This document shows positions 47,597 to 58,421 of a DNA stretch of 64,000 nucleotides, piece by piece. Both the position numbers and the translations under genes were made by a program. Source of the stretch: Coriolopsis trogii (Eukaryota > Basidiomycota > Agaricomycetes > Polyporales > Polyporaceae); contig JAHYIO010000036.1 in the NCBI GenBank assembly GCA_020543525.1, forward strand, positions 1,364,001 through 1,428,000, given 5' to 3'. Within the stretch, counting starts at the first letter, position 1. Every line of letters begins with the position of its first letter. The notes beneath the pieces are model-generated. The model was given only the letters and a program-made list of their open reading frames with translations, had not been told where the DNA came from and ran no database searches.

Positions 47597-47982
47597 TCAA
47601 AATCCGGGCCGGCATGTCTTGTGGTAGAAAGAAGTGTGAGTGAGGAGATGCTAACTCGTCGCCGTTGACCTTTAATCACTCACTCCATATTGGCAAGTGA
47701 ATCCTGGACAGCAGTCTCCGAAGAAATCGCAGTCGCGGAAACATCTCTGAGGAACGCATATCTGCCAGAGCTCAAATCAGCAGGATGTAGCCGCTTTGGC
47801 AGTGCTCGTACCCCTCGAGACCCGATGTCGGCGCACCCACAGCCATCACTGCAGGCCCCGACATCGCAGAACACGGGTGGGCAGAATGCATCCCCCTCTC
47901 TAGGCACTAGGGCAGTTGCAAGGCAGGAACCGAGCTGCGAGGTAGCAGTGACTAGGAGTAGGACAGGGAGAGTGACGAGCAT
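47597..47982 (-). CDS. Small secreted cysteine-rich (knottin-like) protein
   Basis: 89-residue protein from exons 47812-47982, 47684-47761 and 47597-47617. Residues 1 to about 22 form a signal peptide (MLVTLPVLLLVTATS...). Depending on the cleavage site, the mature part has 12 or 13 cysteines, including a CxC, a CC pair and a closing GTC, in an inhibitor-cystine-knot-like spacing (GDCCPGFTCQYGTC). Both introns have good borders, and exon 3 adds the last Cys. If the second intron is retained, the protein ends four residues later without it. No function can be named. Such small cysteine-rich proteins in basidiomycetes are often induced in fruiting, antagonism or host contact. Confidence 0.7.
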
Positions 47983-48617
47983 GATTGGGAGTAGGTGGAC
48001 CACCAGCCGCTGCTGAAATCTCTTGGTGAGCACCGACCTACAATATGGCTTTTATAGCATGGCGGATCGAGAGCATGTGATCCCTCGCTGTTCATGACGC
48101 GTTCCCTACCTCCCGACCCTACGGGGAAGACTGTCCTCAGAGCATGGAATGCAACTCGAAACATCCTTTCTCGGGTGCAGTCACCCTGTGTTTGATGCGC
48201 TGCCATACTACGCGCCCTGGCGTTAACCGATACCCAGAAGCTGCCACTGTGTCTGTTGTGCGGTGCCGTACATAGTAAGGAGGACGCGAACGAACGTGCC
48301 GTCGTCTCATGGCGCCAGTTACGATCGCAGCAGGGCGAGTCGGCATAGTCAAACCCTCCTTACCGTCAAGCTTGATACAGCGCACACTGTATGATTCGAT
48401 GAGTTCCTCCCTGGTTATACGGCCGTCCGCGAGTCATAATATCAGGTCAGGAGGTTGTGACTTCGGGTCACGTGCGAGTTACGTCTCGCGTTTAACTCAA
48501 TCCCAGAGTCCTGAAATGGGAGTCTTGCGGCGTCCGCAAACTTCCTCCTGACGTCGACCATCACCATAATCTTCCGCTTCAATTCTCACATCGATAACCT
48601 TCATCAGACGCTCCAGG
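47983..48617. other. Divergent spacer, nothing recognised
   Basis: Head-to-head spacer between the secreted-protein gene and the MYND gene. A shadow ORF extends the signal-peptide frame upstream but has no ATG. Confidence 0.45.
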
Positions 48618-50022
48618 ATGATGCACTGGCTGGAAGACGAACGAAGGTCCCAGGATCTCAAACGTGCGGCCGTACAATTCTTCTCTGCTGACAAGGACCC
48701 TCGAAACAAGGACTTCAAGCGGCAAGTCGCACACCGATGCACGCACTGCGGTAAAAGCAACACCGGAAATCTGCGCAACTGCTCTTTGTGCAAGTTGATA
48801 TCATCGCAATGCATTCTGTCTCGATTCTCCTCATGACTCTCCTTGTATGTCCAGGGCCGCGAAGTATTGTGACAGAGAGTGTCAGTTAGCCGACTACAAG
48901 ACTCAACACAAGAAGGAATGTGCCGTATTCGCCTATCCACCGCTCACTCGCGCCTTTCTTACTGAACCTGTCGAGAACGAACGCTATCCTCAACGTCCTA
49001 TCTTCGCACAAGGGAATCGAGAGTCGGTAGGATGTTGGGTCTCGTCGGAAGTACGATTGGACTGCCGGTGCGTACTGTGCCATCCCTCTCGATATCCGGA
49101 TCGTGGACCAATATATGCAGCCTTCGTACACTCTAGGATCCTATGTGTCCAACATCGGATATAAGGAAGATCATGCAGCACCAGCCAAATGTCGCGAACA
49201 CCCCTTTCCTCCAAACCGAAGCGCAGTACAAATCGTCGACGTACAATCTGCTTACGCTATCTGTACTTGAACAGGCGCAAAGACCAGAAGAACATCCTTG
49301 TCTTCGGATCGCGCACTCAGCTCGTCAGCTTTGCTAACACGAGTGCGGATATCATGGAAGGACGGCCTGAGAAGGATAAAATGTCTACGTTCAAAGTTGA
49401 TGAGTACGCATATAGTCCCCTTTCATGTCTCCACCGGGATACTCATTACGCTGTGGGCCTCAGCTATACTCTTGCCGTGATGGGCGTAGCGGAAGACCCA
49501 TGGATGAAGACGCCGCGCGTCCTGATCAAGAATATCAACGACATAGACGTATGTCCACTGTTGACAGTTCTCTTATCAGTTCGCTAACTTCACGCACAGC
49601 TGAAGGAAGACGATCCCCCGCCCTCCTCTGTGCACGACGCAAAGAAGGCAATCGTCTGTCTGCAACCTGGGGAATATGTCATCCTCACGGCCCAATTCCG
49701 TGTCGGAAATGGGACAAGCATCCTCCGCGAGTGGGAAGCGCTGTCTCACCTATCTACCTTCAGCCTCCCCTTTACTATCTGGGAGGGTCAAACGGACCCC
49801 ATAGTACTCGACAACATTCTTGCGCAACATATCGGCAAGGACGGGCGAAAGCCGGACGGTCTCCTCGCAAAGTTTGATCACCCTGCGATGCGCGCGTACT
49901 ACGACGACTTCATCGTGCACGGCAACGATGCTTTTATATCGAGCCACTTCAGCGACGAGCATGTTGATCAGATGCTGAGCGGATCGGAGAAGATGGAGGC
50001 AATGACCCGGGAGAGCATGTAG
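48618..50022 (+). pseudogene. MYND zinc-finger gene, probably disrupted
   Basis: N-terminal MYND finger: CTHC, then CSLC at the end of exon 1, joined by an intron to KAAKYCDREC...HKKEC. Downstream come a Tyr/Pro-rich linker (RPIFAQGNRESVGCW) and a long conserved C-terminal domain (RRKDQKNILVFGSRTQLVSFANTSADIMEGRP, VMGVAEDPWMKTPRVLI). After the intron 49549-49599 it reads CLQPGEYVILTAQFRVGNGTSILREWEALSHLS and IWEGQTDP. Two problems are visible. The frame of the exon ending STYNLLTLSVL is one base out from the following NRRKDQKN block near 49270. A TAG at 50020-50022 is followed in the same frame by 36 more family-like codons up to a TGA at 50131. These suggest recent decay, or two sequence errors. 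The MYND ligands themselves are complete. Confidence 0.65.
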
Positions 50023-50133
50023 CGGATGCAAAACGACGGGACCTTGGACATGATGATGCAGGCCTTCAAGGCGATGGGGGCGCAGGGCGAGGTGGACCGT
50101 CTGGAGGACTTCCGGCGCACGTTCGGATCCTGA

Positions 50134-50600
50134 AGATGAGTACTTCATATAATGAACTATGTGCGAGACATTGCTGTGCCCATCGTTTTCGAATTCCCAG
50201 ATAGTTGTACGATAGTGTTGTGCTCACGTGTCCCTGTGTTCGGACACGTTGTACTCTATTCACCGGGGAAAGTATCTTTGCTTCTGTGACGCGCCGTGCA
50301 GAAAGCGTTTCCGGCGACTTGACGGTATAAATGGGCAAGATACCTCTCGTGCACATTTACGAGGACGACAACACTTCAAGTTCGCTGAGGCCAAGCCCCC
50401 TTGCCGGCATCCTCTAGGCACTTGTCCCTATTCTGGTATACCATCAAGTTTTCGGGCGGCGTAGCTTGTCATGCAGCACACTCACGTTTGTCTTAGGCAT
50501 TATCCCGCCCCGATGCGCTTGAACATCGCTGACTCTATCCTTACAGGATTACAGAGTTTCGGGGAAACTTGATCCCGAGGCGTCTGAAGTGATTCGTGCA
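50134..50600. other. Intergenic, nothing recognised
   Basis: Short spacer downstream of the MYND gene. No gene. Confidence 0.45.
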
Positions 50601-51010
50601 GTTTGACGAAACGGGATGCTACTTCTGACCATCAAGAGCCAAGCACTGGCACGGCGAGTACGTTGTTCTTCTCGCCGGAGTTCGGTGTCGGAAATGATGC
50701 GACGATCCTCCGAGAATGGGAAGCTGTGTCCCGCTTGTCTACTTGCGATATCGTTTACAAGCTCTGGGAAGGTAATGACCATATTACCGGGAGGTTGGCC
50801 ACGAGGAGCATGCCATCGAAGGTCTCCGAGCACGCTTCGATCAGCACACCATTCACGTTTACTTTGACTGAGGATTGCACCGACCGTTTGAGATGACGCG
50901 TTCATCTTGCGCCACTTCGGGCGCAACGGTTGCTGCAGAGCTTCAGAAAGATGGGTATGCAGAGCGAAGTAGATCGTCAGGACGCTTACCAGCGCGATGT
51001 GGATTCTGAA
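50601..51010 (+). pseudogene. Degraded duplicate of the MYND gene 3' domain
   Basis: Conceptual translation gives FGVGNDATILREWEAVSRLST...LWEG, matching FRVGNGTSILREWEALSHLST...IWEG of the upstream gene. Further on, in shifting frames, come a counterpart of the HPAMRAYYDDF region and a closing SFRKMGMQSEVDRQDAYQRD resembling AFKAMGAQGEVDRLEDFRRT. The finger and the middle of the protein are absent, and frameshifts and stops separate the blocks. It is a 3' duplication remnant, not an expressed copy. Confidence 0.7.
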
Positions 51011-52038
51011 CACGAGTGAGTGCTTGATCTTCTCATCATCTTGTGATATTGAGATGTATTGCTTCGCTCATCGAGAACGTAGATTGGAACACGCCTTCTG
51101 CCAGTGAGTGCAAGAATTCTACCGTGCTGTATCATACAGGCAGGGGATTGTCGGCATGACTAGGGTATTTCCGCAAGGATAATGTATGGAAGCGACTGGC
51201 TTCCTGCTACTGGGGTGGAGGCGATTATCTCACAGTCGCTTACAATGAAGAATGTGGGTGCGGGAGCTCGTTACACCATGAAAGCTTCCTTGATTGCTGT
51301 CACCTAAAGATACGCGGACGACTATCGCGAGGTGGACTTACGAAGACATTTCATTTGACAGCGAAGTCTTCGTGGGTCCACCTCGCGGTCTGAGGCCGTC
51401 CTGACAGGACGCTATGCCGCGTAAGACTGTAACGGACTTCGGCTTCGCAAGTTGCCCCTTGTGGACTGCGGTCTTGAACATCGATAGCTGCCCTGAGGTC
51501 GCTATCAAACCGATACAGCTTGGAGGATATTAGGATATGCGTTTACGTGGCTGTGCCTCGGAAACGCCTACTGGGGGAGCGGTGCACATACTTGAATGCA
51601 AATGCACCACGAGGCGATGTAGCTGCACCGATCCCGCCCACGTGTTCCTTGAGCGCTTCAGTCAACTTCTTCAGTGTATCTTATTGCCCTCCACAGAACT
51701 CTCTCTCGCCACGATAGGTTCACGATAACGCATAAGAACCTCGAGGCTATTGGCCGTACCGCCACCTGTCGTGCTTCGGCGTATGTGTCCACCCACACAG
51801 AAAGGGTGAGGCGCGACTTACGAGTACAATGGTATCGTGCTGTCCTCTTCTCTGTGCAATCGGGAGCGCCGCCGCTTCGTTTCGTATAAAAGACAAGCTG
51901 ATTCTGCGCCCGGTCGATGCGAGATCCCTCTGCGCTATCATTTCACTCAACATTGGTGGCAAGTAGCATGACTTCGGCTCTACCGCACCTGGCAGCCACC
52001 TAATTGATATAATGTCCGTCTAGCACACACTCTCTGAC
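51011..52038. other. Intergenic, with a perfect-stem hairpin
   Basis: No coding gene is supported. It contains the inverted repeat listed separately at 51326-51387. Confidence 0.45.
51326..51387 (+). repeat. 22-bp inverted repeat, 18-nt loop
   Basis: Left arm 51326-51347 and right arm 51366-51387 are reverse complements except at two adjacent positions, where U faces G in plus-strand RNA. The stem is thus 22 bp with two G-U wobbles. It could be a structured RNA, a small-RNA precursor or a terminal relic of a mobile element. Confidence 0.6.
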
Positions 52039-52719
52039 ATGCCAGCATCGATCACCATCCCCACTCCAGCACACTCTCGTCCACCATCGCCGAAGCGCAT
52101 ATCCGCCGACATCCCTCTCTGTTCAGCACCACCACCAGCTTACACCTCCAAATGGACGGACAGCACCTGCGATTCACACGATGTCGAACACGGTTTTCAC
52201 CGAGCAGAAGGCCTTCCCGCATCCGAATCCAAGCTCCGCCTCCTTCTCGCGGGCGCGCGACTGACGATTGGGATCGTGTGCTGGTGCACGATGGTTTCAT
52301 TCCCCTGCAGCGCGCTCCTCGCACTCGTCGGCGGTCACCTCCTCGCGTGGCAATCCGCAGTCTACGCTGAGATCCTCACATGGCGCTACGCGCTCGCCGT
52401 CGTGCTCTGTGGGTGCGCGATCGTCGCTTGCGTGCTCGCGCTCCCTGTTGTAGCGCTCGCCGCTCTTGGGGGCTGCCTCCGCACGCGCGAGCCGGGACTC
52501 GGGTCCGAGGTTCTCAGCTTCCTTACCGTGGCAAGCCTCCTGGGGAGCATCTTCGCGTTCGCGCTCGGGGCCGCTGTGCTTCAAGGGGCGCACCTCCCGG
52601 CGGCTCTGACGGCGTATCATGCATTCATCATGAACGGGTCCGGACTGTTTGCAGTAGTGATGCTGGTTGGGGGATGCCTGATAGGTGTGTTCTCGTTGGG
52701 ACCCATCCTTTGGCGTTGA
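52039..52719 (+). CDS. Uncharacterised four-TM membrane protein
   Basis: Single-exon ORF of 226 aa. The N-terminal 65 residues are polar and Pro/Ser-rich (PTPAHSRPPSPKR, APPPAYTSKW), probably cytosolic; PPAY is a PY-type motif that could bind WW domains. The remainder has about four hydrophobic helices: LTIGIVCWCTMVSFPCSALLALVGG, YALAVVLCGCAIVACVLALPVVALAALGG, VLSFLTVASLLGSIFAFALGAAVLQG and SGLFAVVMLVGGCLIGVFSLGPILW. The hydrophobic/polar pattern and lack of stops argue that it is real. No family is recognised. Confidence 0.6.
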   Translation: MPASITIPTPAHSRPPSPKRISADIPLCSAPPPAYTSKWTDSTCDSHDVEHGFHRAEGLPASESKLRLLLAGARLTIGIVCWCTMVSFPCSALLALVGGHLLAWQSAVYAEILTWRYALAVVLCGCAIVACVLALPVVALAALGGCLRTREPGLGSEVLSFLTVASLLGSIFAFALGAAVLQGAHLPAALTAYHAFIMNGSGLFAVVMLVGGCLIGVFSLGPILWR

Positions 52720-53522
52720 GAGAGACCGCGGAAAAGGGATTGACAGATTTCCTCTATTTTCCTGGACTTATCGTGTATCAATATGCCTCTAGTTTTGCGA
52801 TTACTGTTGTAGAGAACTGGACCATTACGTAGTAACTCTGCCAAAACCGCCCTCCTAAACAGGCCGGGGAAATAGCAGGGATTGGTCAAGTCCTCACATT
52901 TGCCGGACTTCCATGCGACGGACCGCGTGAACGGTGCAAAAGTGCGGTGCGAGTAAGCCGTTGCACAATAGACCTGAACGGGGGAACTGAAAGAGAAGAG
53001 TAGACTTGTGAGACATCACATGAGACATAAAGACAAAGGAAACTAGGTGTAACAAGACGTACAGCTCGAAGTTCAGATTGATTTTCTTGGGGCTGCCACC
53101 ATTGCACCTGATGGCGCGGCGGAGGGAGAGACGGCGGCGTGTTATCGTGAGATACATCGGGAGTTGGAGGACGATAATTGAGGGTGCGGGGCTCCAATGG
53201 AGGACATGTCCTGGGACGACTCAGCTTTCACAGGTACTGTACAATGAAAGCGGGATTATGCTAAGCGTGAGGACGTGAGCAGCAGCGGTAAAGCTTCGTC
53301 TGTGAGTTCCATTCCTCTCCCTCCAGCACTCCTAACAGACTCCGCCTCTGCGATCGAGGTGAGTCCGAAATGCTTGCGAGCTGCCTTGACGATAGACTGA
53401 AGATGGGAGCTTACATGCCCGCATGAGAAAATGCATGCGTAAGCCAGACAGCTGCCAGTCAGAACGTGTTCCTTACCTATACAATTGACTTTGAAACAAT
53501 CGCTGCCGTTCGCGAGTCCCTC
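52720..53522. other. Intergenic, one possible minus-strand exon
   Basis: On the minus strand, about 53040-53190 reads a Pro/Gln-rich stretch (TPPSLPPPRHQVQWWQPQ) ending at a GTACGT donor. It looks protein-like but I cannot complete a gene around it. Confidence 0.3.
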
Positions 53523-54706
53523 TTAAGGGGGCTTGAACGCGGTCTGCTCGCCGGCAGACTGGAACGCAGCACTAGCAGAACAGTTGCGGGTCGCCGGCAT
53601 GTTCTCAGGCGACACTTGTTGTTTGTTAAAGTTTGAGAGGGACAGAGTAGAGCACACGTCGTAGATTAAGAGGAGCCCGTCGTGAACGAAGCGCCACCTA
53701 TAGATAGCAAGGACGACGTAGGCGAAAGATAGCAACCAGCGTTGCGCGAGAGGTAACGTTCACGTGATGTAGAAGTACTGTTACGCCATATGAGCGGGCT
53801 GACGACCGTGAATTGAGACTAATCCAATCATATACAGCGGGGCAGGGTACACTCTAGTGATTCGAAGCAGATGTCAGTCAAGATGCCGATGCTGAATGCG
53901 TACTTCAGGCTGATATACGTTCCCAGCTATCTTCCTCAGTGACACAAGATGCAAGTCACGGAACCTGAAGAACGGGAACTTATCTACTCGGCGTCCTCCA
54001 TAAGTGATCTAAGGAATATCAACTTATGGCAGGTTAAATGTAATGAGGAGACCATAGGGACATACCTCGCAGAACTGTAGGTACTCAAGCGCAACCATAG
54101 TCGCTATGTCAAGCTTGTTGCAAAGGCGAAATGCCTTGTTCTCAGTCAGAATGTCCCTGTGGTGATAGGTCCATTCCCCCTCCATGGTAGGACCCTAGAA
54201 GTAATGGTCAATGTCGGATCTACTCAAGCCACCTAGAGTAAGGAGAGACATACATGTATTACCAGATGAACAGTCTTCACTCCTCCGTCGAGGAAAACTT
54301 TTATATCTTCGTTCGCCGCATTTTCAACTTGCATGCGTATGCGGTCTGAGTTGAGGAGCTCAAGCATAGGAATGCCGTTCTCAGGTGGTTGCCCGATCAA
54401 GCCAAAGGTGATCTGGTCCGGTCCGTCCGCGACGCGATCGTCCACCTCGTCGGGAGCGAGTTTGTCCGGGGTGAATGGCCTGTTGAGGCAAATGCTTCTG
54501 TCTGACATCGTTCCGGTAGAGATGAGCAAAAAGAAGGCCGAGTTCAGGGTATTGAACATACGTCCGCAGATGCGTATATATAGTATTCCGGACTTGGCCA
54601 CCGATATCTGGCAAAGCTCCGGGCCACGATATTCTGATATGTCGTCAGTTGTTAGTACAAAAGCGTTGTGAGTGTCAGTTGAGTTTCCAGAATATTCCTT
54701 TCGCAT
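53523..54706 (-). CDS. Unrecognised multi-exon protein
   Basis: A consistent spliced reading on the minus strand starts MRKEYSGNSTDTHNAF near 54706. It runs through GILYIRICG-HRSICLNRPFTPDKL, DEVDDRVADGPDQITFGLIGQPPENGIPML, FLDGGVKTVHLVIH, GEWTYHHRDILTENKAFRLCNKLDIATM, VALEYLQFCE, ITYGGRRVDKFPFFRFRDLHLVSLRK and NVYQPE-YFYIT. It finishes WRFVHDGLLLIYDVCSTLSL...TAFKPP with a stop at 53523. Introns use GTATGT, GTATGT, GTATGT, GTACGC and GTGAAC donors with AG acceptors. The start is uncertain: a longer open frame continues upstream without a clear ATG. The text has alternating hydrophobic and polar strands, perhaps a mixed alpha/beta fold, but no motif I can assign. Confidence 0.5.
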
Positions 54707-55101
54707 TTGACTGCAGCGAGCAAAGCCAACAAAGTCTTGAACCTTTAAGTCGACCAATCGGGGTCGACAGCCGGTTGGAGCTTCGATACTTCGACTTCAA
54801 ACGCGGAACCCTGGCTCAAAGATTTGCATGGCACACTTTTCAGAGAGTAATATGTGGAAAGCGTATCGGAGTTGAAGCAGCAAACGGTCGGAGGTAGAGG
54901 AAGAGACTCGTGCCACGCTTTCGCTGGTTCCAACGCGTCCAGCTCGGCATGGCTCGGCAAAATGACAAGACACGTCTTGTCACAATGTGACTCACGCGTT
55001 GCCGCACGAGGTGCAGGGGAGCGAGGGGACACTCCGTCTCCTCTTTGCCCTTTCTCCAATTCCACCGCTTTCGTCAACCAGCACGGCCTGCGGAACAGAG
55101 T
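54707..55101. other. Divergent spacer
   Basis: Spacer between the unrecognised gene and the WD40 gene. A long minus-strand ORF (54745-55236) overlaps it but is antisense to the WD40 5' exon and shows no motif. Confidence 0.4.
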
Positions 55102-57434
55102 ATGCCTGACTTCCTCAAACCGCTCGACGAGATCGGTCGACGTATCGCAAAATATCACAATGGTGGGCGTCACGAGTCGCTTGGGGAATTGGGCAAAGAC
55201 TCCGACAAGGAGCGAGTTGAGGGACAGGCGGATCACGAGGATATGGACGAGGACTCAGACGAGGACTTCGATGAAGATATGGACGAGTCTGACGAGGAGT
55301 CTGCGAAGCATGACAAAAACGTATATGTCGCTCTGCTGAAGGAGGTCATCGCCGTCGTGCGCGAAGCAGAGGCGAGCGGTGCTCCCAACCTCGAGGTGAT
55401 CGTCGACAAGGCCGGTGATATTCTCAATAGTGCAATATACTGGGCCTACGGCGAGGACGGTGACTTCGATTTCTTGCCTTCCTACGCACATTCCGAAGAT
55501 GCTCCTCTCGTCGAAGATAAGCTACAAACCATAGGTCGGTGACAGTTCATACCCGTAGCTGCATGATTTGTGGCTCAGCGTTCTGCGATGCTATAGGTCA
55601 CGGGGATGCTTCCGCGATGTTGAAGTTCTTCGCAAAGTTTATGTTTCGCGAGAGAGGGAGTGAGTCTCCGTACTAATATATCTAAACAAGTCAAATCCTT
55701 ACGTTTTCCTCCACATTGCGTTTGCGATCTGGTAGAATCGATCCCTGAGGAGACGCGGAGAAAGCTTTTGCCACCCACTTGGAAGGAATCGCATCCCCCC
55801 CACCCCAAATCGACCCGCCTGTCGCGGTTCCGTGACGGCGTCTTGGTCTCGGCCACAGACGCTACCCCTCTCGCTCGCACCATCCTCCAAGCGCGTTGCG
55901 AAGTCTCCTCCGACAGAATCTCAACTCCCGTGAGTGCCGCAATCTCTTCGGACTCGTCAGCCCTTGCGGTCATCGCAGCAGGCGGGTGGAAGAACCGTGA
56001 TCCAATCTTGTGCCTCCATCTCCTGGACGAGGGCGAAGCTTCGGACTTGCAAACCGCATCAGAGGACGAGAGATCGCTTGGATACATAGCCAAGCACTAC
56101 CGCAGCATGTCGATTGAACCAGGCCTCGCCGAAGTTGCGTATCAAGTTCAGATGGACACCGCCAACAAGCTCGTTCTCGTCGCGGACTCCTCCCGTGTCA
56201 AGACGTTCTTCTGGGGCCTACAAGGGGACCGATCCTTTGGGGACTGGGCTCCAACGCGAGGACAGAACTTGCACACGCTCGACAGTTTCGTATACGATGG
56301 CCCTATTGCTGTCCTACCCGGTGGGCTCATCGCGCGAGGTGGGAAGGGAGGCGTCGCCCTGTGGGACATACAAGGCCTCGAAACGCACAAGAACGGCAAG
56401 CGCATCGGCAAGGGTAAAGTCAACACCGAGGACAGCTGGAGGGACAACGATTGCGACGCAATCGAACTCTCGGTGGGAAGCAAGCCTTCGACGACGGTCA
56501 AGTTCGCCGAGCGCGATAAGAACTTCGCGCCTGCGCTCTGGCACCTGCATGAGCCGACGGGACGGATGATCGCGGCAGAAAGCTCGCACAAGGTAGAGGG
56601 GCACTACGGATGCTTTGCGCTCGATGTGCAGAGTGGCTGGAGGAAGGTCGGCCGGTTCCTCGGACACGGGGCCAACGTGGCGGGCTTTTCCACTAGCTCT
56701 GAAGACGCGAACCTGTTCTTGACGGCCTGCGACGACGGCTTGGCGCGATTGTACGACTTGCGCCATCCGCTCCCGGTCATCACATTCGCAGCCGGCAAGA
56801 GCGACGAGTTTTGTCGGGCCGTCCAGTTGGTACATCCGGATGGAATCCCTGGTATGTGTTAGGACTTAATCATGGACGTGCAGTGTGTTTACCTGTGATC
56901 CTCAGTGGTTTTCACTGGCGGTCAGCGTTCGGAAAGCATCACGGCCTGGGACGTCAGGGCTAAGGCCGCGGCGTACGAACTTGGAACCGGGAACACCGCT
57001 GTCAACGCGCTCTCATGGGACGCTAAGCGCAATGCGCTCTATGCTGCAACTGAGTGCGACTACATGGATCGCCTGGGCCGCAATTTCGACTACGTACCGG
57101 CAAAAATTCCGAGGTGGGCGAGATTCCGCGTGGAGGAGGAAGACGGCGAAAAGGATATCGAGATGGATGAAGAAGAAGAATATGACAGCGAGTACGATGA
57201 CGATGAATGCAACTGGCCGAAGCGTGCCTTCCACAGCGAATCCTTCTTCGGATACGCGTATGATGCTGGAGAGCATTCCTTGCGTACGTACTGCCATGTT
57301 GTTGTTGACGCATCTGAGGATGTGTGCGCTGATCACCGATGTGCGCAGTGCGGTATGGTTTCAAGGAAGACCCCGACCCGCTCGAGTTACCTGCCTATGG
57401 ACAAGCCATGTTGGGAGGTGGCGACTTGTGGTAG
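55102..57434 (+). CDS. WD40-repeat protein with acidic N-terminal region
   Basis: Five exons (55102-55534, 55597-55659, 55691-56851, 56906-57283, 57349-57434) give 706 aa. Residues 1-85 include a strongly acidic Asp/Glu tract (EDMDEDSDEDFDEDMDESDEE). A helical region follows (ALLKEVIAVVREAEASGAPNL), then a WD40-type beta-propeller with blades ending GGVALWDIQG, GLARLYDLRHP and SITAWDVRAK. A second acidic tract (about residues 615-640) precedes the final FHSESFFGYAYDAGEHSL. Intron 2 is only 31 nt (55660-55690), very short even here, but it restores phase. Partner and role are unknown; WD40 scaffolds of this type are common in Agaricomycetes. Confidence 0.75.
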
Positions 57435-57722
57435 GGTGAAAGTCTCCGTGTGCTTGATATATGCGTGTCGTGTGTCCTGTATCGCTAGTTATAGCGTAAT
57501 GAGTAATAGAGTGAGATAGAGCCGGTGGCTGGTGCAAGGGTCGTCCAGTGCTGTCGAGAGGGCAAATGTTCGCAACAAGACACCCATGCCTTGGGTACCA
57601 CCAGGAACGCAGCGATCAAGTAGTCCACGCAGACTTCTATGGTGGATTGTACTGCCTAATCATACATACGAACAAGAACCTGCTGCACAGATAATAAGCT
57701 TCCGTGGCACATCTTCAAGAGG

Positions 57723-58188
57723 TCATGATGGCGGGTCTGTCGGCGGATCCATGGGCGATTCTTGCGGATACATGCGCTTCAGGTGACGGTATTTGCGGAG
57801 CGAATACAGGGCGAGAGTTTCTGGCAGAAGAAGCTATGGCTTTGCAGTGACGTGTGGATGCAGGAACGTACCGTTACGGATGTACTCCCCCATCTTTATG
57901 GCCTTCTCGATCTCCTCCGGGTCGGTGAGATTACGATTCTCTGATAGCGACGAAAGCCGGACATCATCAGACACGGAAATCATGGCGAGAGCATGAGTTG
58001 TGAGAGTGCGCACTCTCAAACAGTCCCCGCAACTTCTTGTGAAAGTTGTAGCTGTGTAAGGTCAGTTGTCATGGTCGTGTGAGTGCGCATAGACAAACGT
58101 ACGCTGGGTCGGGATAGTCACGGCCTAGCCTATGAAGCTCCTTGTACAGTGCAATCACTCTGTGGCGAGTTGGATTGCTCGCCATCAT
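57723..58188 (-). CDS. LYR-motif mitochondrial protein (ETFRF1/LYRM5-like)
   Basis: Small complex-I-LYR family protein, 96 aa, from exons 58103-58188, 58014-58051, 57872-57940 and 57723-57820. Motif order: VIALYKELHRLGRDYPDP (LYK in place of LYR), YNFHKKLRGLFEKNRNLTDPEEIEKAIKMGEYIRN, then LALYSLRKYRHLKRMYP. This matches electron-transfer-flavoprotein regulatory factor 1 (LYRM5) best. LYR proteins bind acyl-ACP and act in mitochondrial complex or cofactor assembly. No exon exceeds 100 nt, so simple ORF searches miss it. It is head-to-head with the Sec14-like gene. Confidence 0.85.
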
Positions 58189-58421
58189 GTGGGTCCCATA
58201 CGAGCACAAGAACGTTGACTGTGGTCCTGGAATGCAAGCAAGTTGAAAGCCCTCATCATGCAGGCAGACAGCCGTTGGATGCGGTGGTCGGCGACTCGGC
58301 CCGGAGCATCCGTCCTTCGCTGGACGCCCAGGGCCGAACGCACGATCGTAAGACGCACCCTCAGTACTCAGTTTTGGACATCCACCACAACCTGCTCTCG
58401 TTCCCCGCCGTCGCTTCCATC
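58189..58421. promoter_or_regulatory. Divergent promoter between LYR and Sec14-like genes
   Basis: Only 233 bp separate the two start codons, so the genes must share promoter DNA. No obvious TATA box was found. Confidence 0.45.

Noticed and set aside
54745..55236. 163-codon minus ORF
   Set aside because: Antisense to the first WD40 exon and without recognisable sequence.
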